A stretch of 64,000 bases of DNA from Draba incana (GCA_963576765.1 OY755202.1:50779396-50843395); one strand, 5' to 3'. Counted from the stretch's first letter, positions 1 through 13,125 are shown. Translations and numbers: made by a program. Notes: a model not told the origin generated them from the letters alone.

Positions 1-750
1 CCGGTTTCTAGAGTGATATGTAGAGCTCTCCTTGGTCGCCTCTAGTTGCCAATAGGCGATGAACCCGTTCCACAACTCCGCCTTTTCCACCATCTCCTTT
101 GGCACCTGACCGTGTAGCCACTTATCCTTCCACTCGAACACCTTCTTCGAGTAGTGCAGTGCTGCATAAGAGTCGAATTCTCTCCTAACCAGAGCGGTCA
201 TGTGTGGGTCCCACCTAAATTCTTGCTGCAAATACAAAAATTAAATATAAATAATAATAATTTAAATGAAAGTAAAAATTGTGAAAAAGATGAATTACCG
301 CAAATTGGCGAAACCACATATCTTGATCCTCTAGTGGCATGGCGGTGTACGTCGCATAAGGACGGCTGAGCATAGAGTTTTCCATCTTGTTCAGGGACTT
401 CGAAATCCCGCTGCGAGAATCACCAAACCTACGGGAAAAATGCAACATTAGTCGCAATTAAATTAAATTTGTTAAAAAAAAACAGAATTGAAACAAAAAA
501 CTTACCATCTGTCTCTACCGAGCTGATCTGGATGGAGTCTAGTCAACCACTCTCGTCCAGGAAGACCCATGAACTCCTCGACGGTAATCTGCGACGGTGC
601 TGTGGTGGCTGTTGGTGTCACCGGCGTCTCTACAGGTATAGACGACGGTGTAGGTGTAGACGTCGAAGTCGAATGAGCTCTACTCACACGACGACGACGA
701 TGTTGGCCGCTGCCAGATGCAGTGGCGAAACCACCATAATCCCTAGATTT
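1..750 (-). CDS. TNP1-like CACTA accessory protein, partial
   Basis: Three minus-strand exons fit together: about 745-506, 428-299 and 225-1 (continuing outside the window), each bounded by AG and GT, with reading frame kept across both junctions. The protein resembles the plant transposon protein family seen with En/Spm elements (Transposase_24-like): a Ser/Thr/Pro-rich N-terminus, then a block ending in WFRQFA, then a domain with WDPHMT and YWQLEATKE. It is paralogous to the gene at 33271-34924 in CACTA element 2, which has the same exon layout. Family members are thought to bind subterminal repeats and assist transposition. No in-frame ATG occurs between the first exon and an upstream in-frame TAA near 764, so the start appears lost or lies in an unseen exon. 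Confidence 0.7.
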
Positions 751-923
751 ATATGATAATATATTTTAAATATATGAAAAATCTATAATTATAAAAATAT
801 AATGGTTTAAAAAAACATTGCTTTAAATTTCCAAAATTCTCAAATTTAAATTTCCAAAATTGTAAAATTTAAAATTCTGTGGTGGAATTTAAAATTTAAA
901 TTTCCAAAATTCTAAAATTTAAA

Positions 924-1086
924 GTTTTATAAGGTTTTTAAATAGTGTTATAAGGTTTTTGTAAAGTTTTATAAGGTTTTTAAATAGTTTTATAAGGTTT
1001 TTAAATAGTGTTATAAGGTTTTTGTAAAGTTTTATAAGGTTTTTAAATAGTTTTATAAGGTTTTTAAATATTTTTATAAGGTTTTG
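924..1086. repeat. AT-rich tandem repeat, TTATAAGGTTTTTAAATAG units
   Basis: About eight copies of a roughly 20-bp unit based on TTATAAGGTTTTTAAATAG follow one another, with variants ending GTAAAG, giving a higher-order period near 63 bp. It lies inside CACTA element 1 just upstream (minus sense) of the TNP1-like gene. The surrounding 760-1670 is very AT-rich and shows no gene. Confidence 0.75.
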
Positions 1087-2374
1087 TAAACAATCTTATA
1101 AACCTTTTAAAAACTTTCCTAAATGTAATTGTTTAAAATTCTTTAAAATATAGATATAAATTCAAAAATTAAGTCATTATCTTTAAATTTACAATTATTT
1201 CGATATTCTAAAATTCTTAAGTAATTGTTACATAATTTAAAATTCTAAAAAATTAAAATTCTAAAATTTTAAATTAATCGTTATAATTGTTTAAAAATTA
1301 GTAAAACTTGCTAACAATATTCTAAAAATTTATGGAAAATATAATTTCCCTAAATCAATTTCTCTAAATCAATTTCCCTCATTTTTCCTAATCATAAATC
1401 TAATTTTTCATAACAATTTAAAAACCCTAACAATTTCATAACAATTTAAAAACCCTAACAATTTAGTAAAAATTAGTAAAAATACTAACAATTTACTAAC
1501 AATTTCATAAAATTAGTAACAATTTCCAAATTTCAATTTATAAAATACTAACAATTTCCAAACCCTAATCCTAATCCTAAATCTAGTAAAAATCAATTCA
1601 CAATCTCATTTATATAAAATCTAACCAAAATCAACATGAAATTTGAAGATACTTACAAATGAGAAGGAAGATCCGCCATGGGTAATCCGGCGAGGAGGAG
1701 ACGGCGGCGAATTCCGGCGAGGAAGAGGGGATTCTCGGTGGCGGCTAAGGGGAGAGGAGGAGGCGGTTGGGACGAGTCTCGGAGGAGGAGAGGCTCGGAG
1801 GCGGAGAGGATAGGCGGAAGGGCGATTCCGGCGAGGAGGAGGAGATTAATCGGCGAATTCCGGCGAGGAGGAGCGGTGGTGGCGAAGAAGAAGAAGTGAT
1901 TTCAACCCGTGGAGAAGAAGAAGAAGAAGAGTCGGTTCTGTTATTAAATTAGAATTTCCGACGGAATAAAATCTGTCGGAAATCCGTCAGAAATTCTAAT
2001 TTAATAATTTTCACTTTGCGGTATTTATTTTTCATTTCGCGGGTTAAATTTGGCACATCCGTCGGAAATTCGTCGGAAATATAAATATATTTCCGACAGA
2101 TTTCCGACGGAATTGTGGTTTTAGGGTATGGGAAATTTAAGAAATGTTTTTTTGTTGTTTTAGGGTTAAGGAATTGAAGAAATTGAAGAAATGTTTATTA
2201 AATTTAAGAAATTTAAGCAATGTTTATTAAATTTAATAAATTTAAGAAATGTTTATTAAATTTAAGAAATGTTTTTTTTGGAAATTTAAGCATTGTATAT
2301 TTTTAAACAATATATAGCAAAATAAGAATTTTAAACCAAAATGCTTATTTTGGAAAAATTGTTAGCATAAGTTT

Positions 2375-3115
2375 AAAATACTTGATAATGGTCATTGTTA
2401 CTTTCAAATTCTAAACATTTAGTATTTTCCGTAAACATCTACTGTTTTGTATATGTAACTGTATGAAAGGCTTTTGGTTGAAACATGACAAAATCGAAAA
2501 ACATGTTCGGTATAACATCGAGAATGTTATTTACTCAATTATCTTTCACTTTAGTTGTCAGAATTGTATGCCGAGACTTTGTCTTCTCAAAATTCAGGAA
2601 TTTGGCCTCAAAACCCTAAATCTGTCGGAAATCTGTCGGAAAAATATATATATTTCCGACAGATTTCCGACAGATATATCATTTTTATATAAATAAACTT
2701 TTTTTTAATTTTATCCGTCGGAAATCTGTCGGAAATATATATATATTTCCGACAGATTTCCGACGCAATATTCATATCATGCTAACCTTAAAAGACGACA
2801 CGTGTTACCCTTACATCTGTCGGAAATCAGTCGGAAATATATATATTTTTCCGACTGATTTCCGACAGATTTAGGGTTTTGAGGCCAAATTCCTGAATTT
2901 TGAGAAGACAAAGTCTCGGCATACAATTCTGACAACTAAAGTGAAAGATAATTGAGTAAATAACATTCTCGATGTTATACCGAACATGTTTTTCGATTTT
3001 GTCATGTTTCAACCAAAAGCCTTTCATACAGTTACATATACAAAACAGTAGATGTTTACGGAAAATACTAAATGTTTAGAATTTGAAAGTAACAATGACA
3101 ATTATCAAGTATTTT
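2375..3115. repeat. 301-bp inverted repeat with 139-bp spacer
   Basis: Bases 2375-2675 and 2815-3115 are near-identical reverse complements, so a transcript would fold into a long hairpin. Apparent ORFs on opposite strands in the two arms encode the same peptide only because of this symmetry. The arms contain the element's TCTGTCGGAAAT motif and further short palindromes of the form TCGGAAATATATATTTCCGA. A second, looser inverted pair is 2676-2765 against 3187-3290. Confidence 0.9.
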
Positions 3116-3442
3116 ATCTTCCAAATATTGCTTCAACCATACTATTAACTTGTAACTACGAAAACGGATCATAAACAAGCTTAAAACCCCAAATCTGTCG
3201 GAAATATGTCGGAAATATATATATATTTCCGACAGATTTCCGACGGATAAAATAAAAAAGCTTATTTATATAAAAATGATTAACTGTCGGAAATCTGTCG
3301 GAAATATATATATGTTTCCGACAGATTTCCGACAGATATATCATTTTTTAAAAATATATATATATATATATATAAATCATTTTATATTAAATATATATAT
3401 AAATAAATATACAGATAAGTCGAAATTATATATATATCATTT

Positions 3443-3473
<31 letters not shown>

Positions 3474-6400
3474 TTATCCAACTTCTTCGTCATCAAATTC
3501 TCCAACTTCTTCTTCTTCATCAGATCCTTCCGAAGGAATTGTGTCTTCGTCTTCATCAAATTCTCCAACTTCTTCTTCTGATTCTGAATGTACGATATTA
3601 TCACCAAATTCAGTGAAATCAACAAAAAGGTCCACCGCTGAAGAATGATCAACTGGAGCCATCGGAGTAATTCTAGTTGGTTGCATAGCATCTTGCTCAG
3701 CAACTCCATATAGTCTCCTTCTTGGATTAATTGGAGTCACTGTAATCCAATGATCTCCTCGATGTGTCACCCTAGGATAAGAAATGTAGCATACCTGAAA
3801 CAAACATATTTAGTTTAGGCAATTACAATATCATTATTTATCTATAAGGCACGTATTATAAAATTTTAAAATCAAACCTGGTCTGCCTGTGATGCTAGGA
3901 TGAATGAGTCATACTTTTGCAGTCTCCTAGAAGAATTTACTGAAGTGACGCCAAATTGGCTCACCTGGACACCTTCTGGATATGACGGATCATACCACTC
4001 ACACAAGAAAACAATGCACCTCATGCCTAACATTCCTGGATAGCGCACTTGCAATATTTCTTTCAGAATCCCGTAGTAGACTACATCACCACTTGTAGCT
4101 GAAATACCGTAATCTTCAGTTGCCCTCGGCCTTTCTTCATGAATCCTAAATGCAAATCCCCTAGTGCAATACCGAGCGTATGAAGTTGCTTCAAAGCTTG
4201 GGCCTGAAACTATCTCTTGTAACCATGTCGGAAACCTTTCTCCATTCTTCATTCCTTCAGAAACCTGAGATAATAATTTAGACAAATTAATAAACAAACA
4301 TTTAATTAAGTAATAATTAATTCACTAATTTTAAGAAATGTAAGCGTTTTTTTAAAACTTACGTAATATTGCAGCCAATTTGGAAACTCGTTTTCCTTAG
4401 ATTCTCCAAGTTCGTCTTCTGTCATTTCTGGATAATAGCGACGTATTGATGCAATGTAAATCCTGAAAGCAAACAAAAAATATATAACATATGAAACCTA
4501 TATATTACTTAGGTATTAAAAACAAGATGTATTTAAATAAGTTCTGTTTTTATCTTTCGTACTCCGCCATCTCCTCACAATTCGTTAGGATATACATATG
4601 TAAGTGACTCCACTCTGCTTGTGATAGGAAGCGTCTCTTCCCTCTCCCAATCACTCGGCCAACTTGCGAAAACATCTCAGGGACAATCGCGGCATATGTG
4701 ACTCTCTCACCTTTATCATCATAACGAGCAGGACGTCTACTCTTCGTACTAACTTCCCGAGGAAAGTAATATTCCGCAAACTGTGATGATTCTTCATTGA
4801 TACTCTGTGCGACAATAGAACCTTCAACTCGAGCCAAATTTTTGACCTTCTTCTTTAGATGGAACATGTACCGCTCAAAAGGATACATCCAACGAAATTG
4901 AACGGGACCACCTAGTTCAGCTTCGCGGGGGAGGTGTAGGGGAAGATGTTCCATAACATCAAAAAAAGACGGCGGAAAGATCTTCTCAAGATTGCAAAGG
5001 ATCACTGGTATATTGGCATCTAAATTGCGGATCCCCTCAACTGTAAGTGTCCTCGTGCATAAATCCCTAAAGAAAGCACCAACTGCTGCAATAGCTTCGT
5101 GGACAGTTTGAGGAAGGAGATGGGTAAAAGCAAATGGAAGAAGCCTCTGCATCAGTACATGACAATCATGACTCTTCAGTCCCAAAAACTTTAGGTATCG
5201 CGAGTCTACGCAGTTACCCAGATTAGCTGCATATCCATCAGTGAATTTAACTTCGTGTTCAATCCACCGGAAAAATTCTCTTATCTTTTGTATTTGCAAT
5301 CGTTACGGAGGAAAAGGATATGTACCATCGGGAATACGATCAAGATAAGCACGGTAGCAAATCTTTGAAACATCCATCCTAGACTTCACATTGTCTTTTG
5401 TCTTTCCCGGGATGTTTAACACCGTATTCATGATGTTGTCAAAGAAGTTCTTTTCAATATGCATCACATCGAGGTTGTGCCTTAATAAATGATCCTTCCA
5501 ATACGGCAAATCCCAAAATATACAATTCTTATGCCAGTTGTGAGCTCCTCCTACACCACAAAGCGGTTCATGCCCATTACCCCCACAATCAGGAGTCCTC
5601 TCAGCACCAAAATCTCTCAACTGCTCCAATATAGTACGACCGTCTATCTCATCAATTAGAGCATCAAACACTTGTTTATTTTTCTTAAATAATCTTTTAG
5701 ACCGACGATAGGGATGGTCGTCCGGTAGAAACCTTCTATGGCAATCAAACCAACATGGCTTTCTTCCATTCCTCAATTGGAAAGCGTCAGTGTTGTCTTG
5801 GCAAAACGGGCACGATAATGTTCCATGAGTAGTCCATCCAGATAGCATACCATATGCTGGGAAATCGCTAATAGTCCACATAAGGACCGCACGCATCAGA
5901 AAATTCTGCTTCCGTGAAATATCAAATGCTTCGACACCATGACTCCATAGCATTTGTAACTCATAAATCAATGGCTGGAGGAATACATCAAGTGATCTCT
6001 TCGGATGCTCAGGGCCGGGAATAAGAACGGAGAGGAATAAAAACTCGCGACGCATGCACATACCAGGGGGCAAATTATACGGTGTTACGATTACGGGCCA
6101 CAAAGAATACTGCCTTCCATGCTTCCCAAATGGATTGAAACCATCTGTACTTAACCCGAGGTACACATTTCTTGACTCGTATGCAAAATCCGGATACAAC
6201 ATTTGAAAATGTTTCCACGCTTTTGCATCTGAAGGATGTGTAATCTCTCCATCTTGACGATGCTCTGCATGCCATCTCATTTGTTCTGCCGTTCGCACAG
6301 ATTGATATAACCTCTTTAACCTCGCTGTCAATGGTAAGTACCACATACGTTTATATGGAATTGGAACTCTCCCACCAGTTTCCTGATACCGCGGTTTACG

Positions 6401-7195
6401 ACAAAATTTACATCTTCTCCGGTCTTCGTCTTCTCTCCAATATAGCATACAGTTGTCGATGCATACATCTATCACCTGATACGGCATACCAAGACCAGCT
6501 ACAAGTTTCTGTATCTCGTAGTATGATGCAGGTGCCTAATTATCTTCAGGCAAAATATCTTTCACAAAATCTGCTATCGCATCAACACACTCTTCCGCCA
6601 AATTGAAGTCTGTCTTAAGGGTCATCAGTCTACTAGCAATTGATAAAGGGGAATGTCCGTCTCTACACCCATCATATAATGGTTGCTTCCCTGCGTCTAA
6701 CATATCAAAAAATCTTCTAGCTTCTTCATTTGGTTCTTCTAGTCTATCCTCCCTTATTACGATCGATGGCAAATTCTCTCTAAACGCATCATGAACCATC
6801 TCAACGGTACCTACACCAAAATCTACTTCCGTTCTATGTTCGCCTAAGCTATCCGTTCTATGTTCACCTAAGTTATCCATTCTATGTTCGCCTAAGCTAT
6901 CCGCAACATATGGTGCACTGCTACTACTAGCACCATCATTATTAGTTTCTCCATGAAAAAACCAAATTTTGTATCCCGGCATAAAACCAACGGTATACAA
7001 GTGATGCCAAACTTGTTCTACATTAACATTACGAGAATTGCAACAATTTAAACATGGACATTTTATCACCTTTCGATTCCCGACAACCGCCATGAACTCG
7101 CATATACCTCGTGCATAACTTGGATTTAATGTATTCGACTCCGGATCATACATCTCTTCATTCATCCACGATCTATAATATCTAGAAGATGACAT
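3474..7195 (-). pseudogene. TNPD-type CACTA transposase, decayed
   Basis: Domain order on the minus strand matches En/Spm TNPD proteins: Transposase-associated domain (about 7195-6950, with CPCLNC), Transposase_21 (about 6487-5310), DUF4218 (about 5299-4600) and DUF4216 (about 4264-3800), then an acidic tail ending at 3474. Exons: 7195 to about 4555, 4462-4373, 4264-3878 and 3794-3474. The long first exon keeps a single frame but has two in-frame stops (TAG at about 6538, TAA at 5305-5303), and its expected donor near 4550 reads AGATAAAA instead of AG/GTAAAA. The start ATG at 7195 opens the Transposase-associated domain. A TATA-like run lies upstream. The protein would have cut and joined element ends; as it stands it cannot be full length. 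Confidence 0.9.
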
Positions 7196-7271
7196 CTCAC
7201 TCTCTTAACGATTTTTTTCTAACAAATATTTGGTTGGAAGTTGTTGTTGTTTTGTGAGTGAATGAAGATGT

Positions 7272-7296
7272 GTGGAATCATATATATAAATACGCT
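7272..7296 (-). promoter_or_regulatory. TATA-box region of the transposase gene
   Basis: Read on the minus strand, TATTTATATATATGA lies about 85-95 bp upstream of the transposase ATG at 7195, between the coding start and the subterminal repeats. The spacing fits a plant core promoter. Confidence 0.45.
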
Positions 7297-7673
7297 GACC
7301 GTCGGAAATCTGTCGGCAAAGCGTCGGAAAAACAACGGATATAATAACGGCTAGATAACGGTTATATAACGGCTATTTTTTCCTACAGATTTCCGACAAC
7401 CTAGTTGGGAGTCTGTCGGAAATCTGTCGAAAATTGCTATTTTCCGACGGATTTCCAACAACTGACCGGAATCTCCTCCGGCGTCGGCAACGGCTAGTTA
7501 CACGGTCCAATAATCCGACCGATTTCCGACGGTCTATAGTCCGTCGGAAATAATTCCGACAGATTTCCGACGGAATTGAAAAATTTCCATTCCTTCGGAA
7601 ATCGGTCGGATTACCGTTGGAAAATTTCCGACGGAATTACTTCCGTCGGATTTGCGGCTGTTTTCTTGTAGTG

Positions 7674-7782
7674 TTTCATTTATGTATATCAACGTCTAGC
7701 TAATTTAGAAATCAACAAACCGAAATATATGTTACACTCATCAAAATAAAAGACCCACGCGTAGCGTGGGTATAAAATCTAG
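7674..7782 (+). mobile_element. Helitron 3' end (remnant)
   Basis: It ends with the hairpin CCCACGCGTAGCGTGGG (7754-7770) followed by CTAG at 7779-7782, the signature Helitron 3' terminus. The preceding 100 bp match the 3' subterminal sequences near 11770 and 13870, so it belongs to the same family. The rest of this copy was separated by the CACTA insertion and is outside the window. Confidence 0.85.
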
Positions 7783-8286
7783 TCTATACTATATAAAAGT
7801 TGATGTTATAGCACTCCTAGGGCGTCCACATAAGATTACAAAATCCGATTTGATTGGTCCACGTAAGCAATTAGAATTAAAGTTAATTTTCAATTTTTGT
7901 TAATAGAGATTTTTCCTTTTTCTTTTAAGTTAGTTTTTTTTATTTTATTAATCCCTAGGATTTTCCTATTTAAAATTAACCGGATAGATTAGGAAATATT
8001 CTAAATTATTATAAGATATGTATAAAAATAGCATCTATACTATATTATAATCAAAGATATCACATTTGTAAAAACCCTAAATTTATGGTATAATTCTTAT
8101 ATATATGTGTGTATATTTTTTCCCTTATTTCGTAAGACCTAAACAATATTTTTCCTTCCTGCATTCTCTTTTCTACTTTTCCTTTGTTTTGTGTTTTGTG
8201 AGTTTTGTTTGTTTACCATTCTTTTGAATTTTTTAAGATTGGTCTTTATTACAAGCTTTGTTTGTGTATTAACTTTGTTTTGATAC

Positions 8287-8886
8287 TTTTATGTTGTTAT
8301 GTAGGTATACAAATAAAAAGGTACTTCTGTGTTCTTTTGTTTTTTCTTATGGTTTCCTTAGTTTATTGTCTTCTAAGTAATCGTTTCATCGATAATAAAT
8401 CGTTAGTTTAATGTTTGATCTTCTTTTGGTATGACTAAAGTATATTGTCTTCATATTGATGGTATGATCAATATTTGTTATAACTGATTGTTGGTATACG
8501 TAATTCTTTTATGAAATATAATTTCTACTTTCTGTTAGTTATATATTTTTTCGTCTATTTGTTTTGATCAGTTGATGTTTTTTGTTCTTTATGTTTTCTA
8601 GGAGGATTTTTTTTTGTGGGTCTTTGATCTCCATACAGAAAACTAATAGAAAACAAGCTAAAGTAACCCAAAATACAAAAAAGGAAATTAACTTCAAATT
8701 TTCTCTTTTATGTAGGATTTTTTTTTCTTTTGTTAAAGCTCTTTTATGTTGTCCGGTATGTATTACAAGTAAAAATGTACTTTTGTGTTTATTTTTGTTT
8801 GTTATGGTTTCCTTAGTTTATTGTCTTCTTAGTAATCGTTTGATAGATAGTAAATCGTTAGTTTAATGTTTCTTCTTCTTTTGGTG
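8287..8886 (+). repeat. Direct duplication of about 145 bp within Helitron A
   Basis: Bases 8287-8432 and 8742-8886 are diverged copies in the same orientation; both contain GGTTTCCTTAGTTTATTGTC and TAAATCGTTAGTTTAATGTT. A second pair, roughly 9360-9480 and 10010-10130, shares AGGTTTC and AGGTATGAGTTT. The hydrophobic ORFs over these copies are by-products of T-rich DNA. Confidence 0.75.
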
Positions 8887-10858
8887 TTACTTTAGTATAT
8901 TGCCTTCTCATTGATTTTATGATTAATATATGTTATAATAGATTGTTGGCTTCCTAATTATGATTAATATATGTTATCAAATTGTTGCATCGTTGTTAGC
9001 TAATTATTATGGGTTGGTCTTTTGGTATGGTTTTGGACTTGAAACATTCTAAATTGTTTGTTAGTTTTTGATAATAAAAAATAATTTCGGAAATAAGGAA
9101 ATTATGTCATGATCTAACTTTCAAGTCGGCTTTAATAATAAAACCTAAGGTGAAACCTCATGTTTTTTTTATATATTATTATATTTAGGTTTTAGTCAAA
9201 GATGAATATTTCTTTTTCATGTTTGTTTGGTCTTTTTCCGTCTGTTGTGTAATTTAGTATTGTTTGGTTTATTGTCGTTCAATGTCTTCCAGATTTCGTT
9301 TCATTTATATGTAGTAAACCCTGTCGGTTGGGTGATGCAGTCGTAAATTCATAATATATGATGTTTTTATTAGATTATATTGTTGTTATAGTTTTCTTTC
9401 CAGGTTTCATATGTTTATCGAGGTATGAGTTTATTATTATAATTTGGTTTCGTTAAACCATATATTTATTCGTAATGTATTTTTGTTTTGTTCTCATATT
9501 GAATATTGATTTTTGTTTCGTCTTTTCTTTCTCTTTTCGGTCACAACTAACAAGTTTTTTTATTCCTTATCAAAGTATGTATTTTGTCCCTTCGGTGGCT
9601 AACTCGATGATGTGTTTTTTACTTCTCTATATTCTTTATTATTTTTATGTACATTTTGATTATAGTTTTATAGTGTTTGTGTTAAAGTCAATTTTAATGT
9701 TGGTTTATATTCTATCTTATATTTTTTTTACTTTTATATAATGTGTTTTTTTAAGAGACATGTCTTACTATAATTTGCACCGAAATAGTTATTATTAGTT
9801 TGATGTGGGTGTTTTAACAATCGGAGCCCTTGCTGCTTAATTACTCAAATTTAACAAGACTATGTTAGAGGTCTTCAATAGCCAATGTTGCTTTTGTTTT
9901 TCTTCTTTACGTCGGTTTTGGCTTGTATGTGTTACTTATTGCTTGGATTTTATCATTTTTTGATGTTTTCCATATTCTATAATTTTGATCAGTAACATGC
10001 ATATGTATTAAAAGCATGTCACATATATTGTGCAGTTATTGATTATATTGTTATTAGGGTTTTGTTTGCAGGTTTCGTATTCATTATCAAGGTATGAGTT
10101 TTTTTTATTGTTTCGTAATGGATCCATATATGTTACGTTGGATTGTTTTTTTCCTTCTCATAATTTGTTTTTAAAATATTTATTTTCTCACCCGTATATG
10201 GTAGCTAATGTTCTCATAATTTGGATTTATGATTGCATATAAACCTTGAATATAATTGCAACGATCAAGCAAGTAAGTTTACATAATTTGGTTTATTATC
10301 ATGTTCTCAACAGAAAGTTTAGATAGACCTTTGGTTATTTTGGATGCTATTTGGGTCGAATTGTTTGGTGACGCGCGTGATTTATCATCCATTGAAATTT
10401 TTGCAATACGAATTGTTTCATAACGTGGTCTATCATCCAACAAAACTTTTAAAAGAGTTAACTAAGTTTTAAAATTTTATATTCTCATATGAATTTCAGT
10501 GTAGATCAAGGTAGTTCACACCTATAAATTATATATAGCTAATTATTATTTGTGGAAGCCTCTCTTGCCCAATGGTTAATTTCTAACGTTATAATTACAA
10601 ATATGCAGATTAATTAAGACAGAAGTGTTCATCATGGACATGAAGTAGAATGAAGTGAATTGTATTACAAACCATATCATCATCTAAAATTATCTTATTT
10701 TATTTCTTTTATTGTTCATGGAAAACTTCCATTTTTTCTTAAGTTCAATTTGTTATATTTCCTTAAGTTAATTTTCTTATTGTTAGAAAATTTCAAATTT
10801 AATTTTTTTTATATACATTCTTTCAATAATATTTATGAAAACTAGGCATTTACAAAAT

Positions 10859-11103
10859 ACTACCTCCGTTTCACCAAGATGAATTTTTTGAGTCTTTAAA
10901 TTTGTTTCATGAAGATAAATTTTTACCATTTATTGATAAGAGATTGTAACTTTCAAAACAAATATTTGAGTACTATTGGTTGGAATTTCTTGAAAACTGA
11001 TTTATTGTAGAAATCAAGACAATTATGGGAGAGGATTAATTGCTTTTCTTAATATGTGTGAAAACCTCAAAACAATTTATCTTGGTGAAACAAAGGAAGT
11101 AAT
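10859..11103. mobile_element. MITE with CTACCTCCGTTTCACCAAGAT ends
   Basis: The left end has CCTCCGTTTCACCAAGAT and the right end is its imperfect complement, ATCTTGGTGAAACAAAGGAAG. The ends and about 245-bp length fit Stowaway-like (Tc1/mariner) MITEs, which duplicate TA. The exact boundary bases are uncertain by a few positions. Confidence 0.7.
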
Positions 11104-12784
11104 ATTTAGTGTAAGATAATTTAAGTAATTTAATCAGATTCTCAATATGTCACAAAAAAAAAAAAAACTCATTCAAAGCTAAAAAAGGAACATATAATAA
11201 TTAATATAAAAAACAATCATGCCATGTGCTAGAGAGATTTCGTTTGTTGTTGGATCGTGAAATGTATATGAACTACTAATAATCATTAGTAGCTCCTTAT
11301 GTTCAAATGTCTTTACATTTTTCAGATATATGGTGGATAGTGCAATTTTTAAAAGAAAATAAACTTCAATAAGATAATAAAATTCAGATATTAGCCAACA
11401 TAAAAACTTCACAAATATGAAATAATAAAATTGGGTTTTCCAAATTTTTAAAAAGAAATTAAGTTAATTGATATGTTTCTTAAAATATATTTTAAAAATT
11501 AAAAGAACTACAGAATAAATTGAATGTGGAAAATTATAGATTCTAACAAAGAGGCGGTTACTCAGCTTATATATTAGTTTCAATTTGTGAGAATTTCTAT
11601 AGCCTATTAAGTAAATACAATCATCTAAACATTACAAATATATAATTTTTTAGTGTGTAAAAAATTACCAATATAGATTAATTATTTAGTTTTCTATGAT
11701 TGCTTCACTTTCTTACCATTATACTTTTGCTTTCAGATATGTTATCTAGCTAATATATAATAAGTAAATCTAAAATCTATATTAAACACATCAATAAAAT
11801 AAACCCACGCGTAGCGTGGGTGCAAAATCTAGTCTATACTATGTAAAAGTTGATGCTATAGCGCTCTAAAGGCGTCCACATAGGATTAAAAAACGCAATT
11901 CTATTGGTCCACGTAAGCAATTAAATATAAGTTAATTTTCTTTTGTAGTAAATAGGAATTTTTCGTTTTTTCCTAATAGTTAGTTTTTTTAAAAAAAAAT
12001 TCACAATTTTTTTAATTAAAGATAACCTATGTATTTTTGTACTAGGAATTGGAAAGTTTCACTCTTTCCGTTGCCTATATACAAAGAGAAAACAATTGTT
12101 TAAAAATTAATATATTTGGATAAATCTAAATATATTCTATAACATATTGTGAATATTGTTTTAAGTAAATTTCTAATTTTTAAAAGTAAAATTCGGTTGG
12201 ATAATTATGATAGTTAGCCCTAACAATTCAACTATAAATATAGGGCTCTCGACCTCCACATGTATAATAAATAAGCATTATTTATTTCTTTGTCAGTCAT
12301 ATTTTTTATAATATGATTTCTTTGTATTTACGTTTTTTTACTATTGTTTCCCTGAATGCTTATGATCCGCTTATGATTTTGTGATTCCTTTCGAGGTTCT
12401 AATTGTGTTTTCTTCATAGTGTTGTATTATTTTACAGTGTTTTAATATTCTTTCTTTTAATTTTTATGTTAGTTTGTTTATTATTTACATATTGATATCT
12501 TGGTTTGTTTGTTTGTAGTATTAGATTTCATTATCTGTTGTAAGATCATGTTTGTGTTGAATCTTTTATATATTGGTTTTGTGTTTACGTATTAACGTAA
12601 TATTGTTAAAATTATATTACCCCTCATAACGTAGGTGTGAAGCGAGTTGACGTCTCTCTTTGGTCTAATCCGGTGGACAAAAGTACAAGACATATGATTG
12701 TTTATTTATATTTTAGTTACATCAATTATAAATAATCAATTTGGGATTAATAGTTACAGTACTATGTTATGCAAGTAGTCGTAG

Positions 12785-13125
12785 TTGTGATGGTGTGGTG
12801 GTGGTGATGGAATGGTGGTGGTGGTATGGCATGGTGGTGGTGGACGGGTGGTGACGACATAGTAGTGGTGGTGGTCATGGTAGTGATAAAGGTGGTGGTT
12901 GTAGTGTTGATGTGATGGCAAGGTGATTGCTGCAGTGGTGGCGACAGACGGCTACAGTGACTTGCGGTGGTGATGGTGAAGGTGACGCCATAGTAGTGGT
13001 GGTTGTGGTATTGATGTAATGTTATGGTGATGGTGGTGGTGGTGGTGACGGTGACTTTGGGGGTGGTGGTGATGGACTGATGGTGGAGGAAGTACCGGTA
13101 AGAATGGTGATAATGGTGGTGATTG
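12785..13125. repeat. Degenerate GGT/GATGGTGGT simple repeat
   Basis: Runs of GGTGGTGGTGATGG with variants fill about 340 bp. The minus-strand reading produces a histidine/proline-rich ORF that is low-complexity, not a gene. Confidence 0.85.

Larger units (their letters stand above)
1..7673 (-). mobile_element. CACTA (En/Spm) element 1, left end outside window
   Basis: The right terminus at 7659-7673 reads, on the minus strand, CACTACAAGAAAACA, the classic CACTA terminal inverted repeat. Inside it lie many subterminal copies of a motif built on CCGTCGGAAAT/ATTTCCGACGG (about 7300-7660, 1950-2110, 2620-3340). Two minus-strand genes fill it: a TNP1-like gene cut by the window start and a TNPD-type transposase. 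The left end and left target duplication are not visible, so total length is unknown. The three bases after the right end (TTT, 7674-7676) would be the target duplication. The element interrupts a Helitron whose 3' end resumes at 7674. Confidence 0.92.
7783..11832 (+). mobile_element. Non-autonomous Helitron A
   Basis: It begins TCTATACTATATAAAAG at 7783 directly after the CTAG of the previous Helitron and ends with hairpin CCCACGCGTAGCGTGGG (11804-11820) and CTAG at 11829-11832. The 4,050 bp contain no RepHel or RPA gene that can be recognised. The body is T-rich on this strand with internal direct duplications and one nested MITE. Confidence 0.88.

Noticed and set aside
1678..1952. Arg/Gly/Glu-rich ORFs
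   Set aside because: Low-complexity GAGGAGGAG/GGCGAATTCC repeats near the transposon leader read open in two frames; no protein family.
2463..3027. Identical 60-70 aa ORFs on opposite strands (2463-2696 + and 2827-3027 -)
   Set aside because: They are the two arms of one DNA inverted repeat; there is no start context or domain, and the peptides extend into the palindromic subterminal motif.
3872..4297. Separate gene for the DUF4216 region
   Set aside because: Splice sites and family architecture place it as an exon of the TNPD transposase at 3474-7195.
8205..8866. Two hydrophobic ORFs with a shared C-terminus
   Set aside because: They arise from a direct duplication of T-rich Helitron DNA; no conserved start or domain.
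7754..11820. Two GC-rich inverted repeats about 4 kb apart suggested as CRISPR-like or att sites
   Set aside because: They are Helitron 3' hairpins each followed by CTAG; the host is a plant and no spacer array exists.
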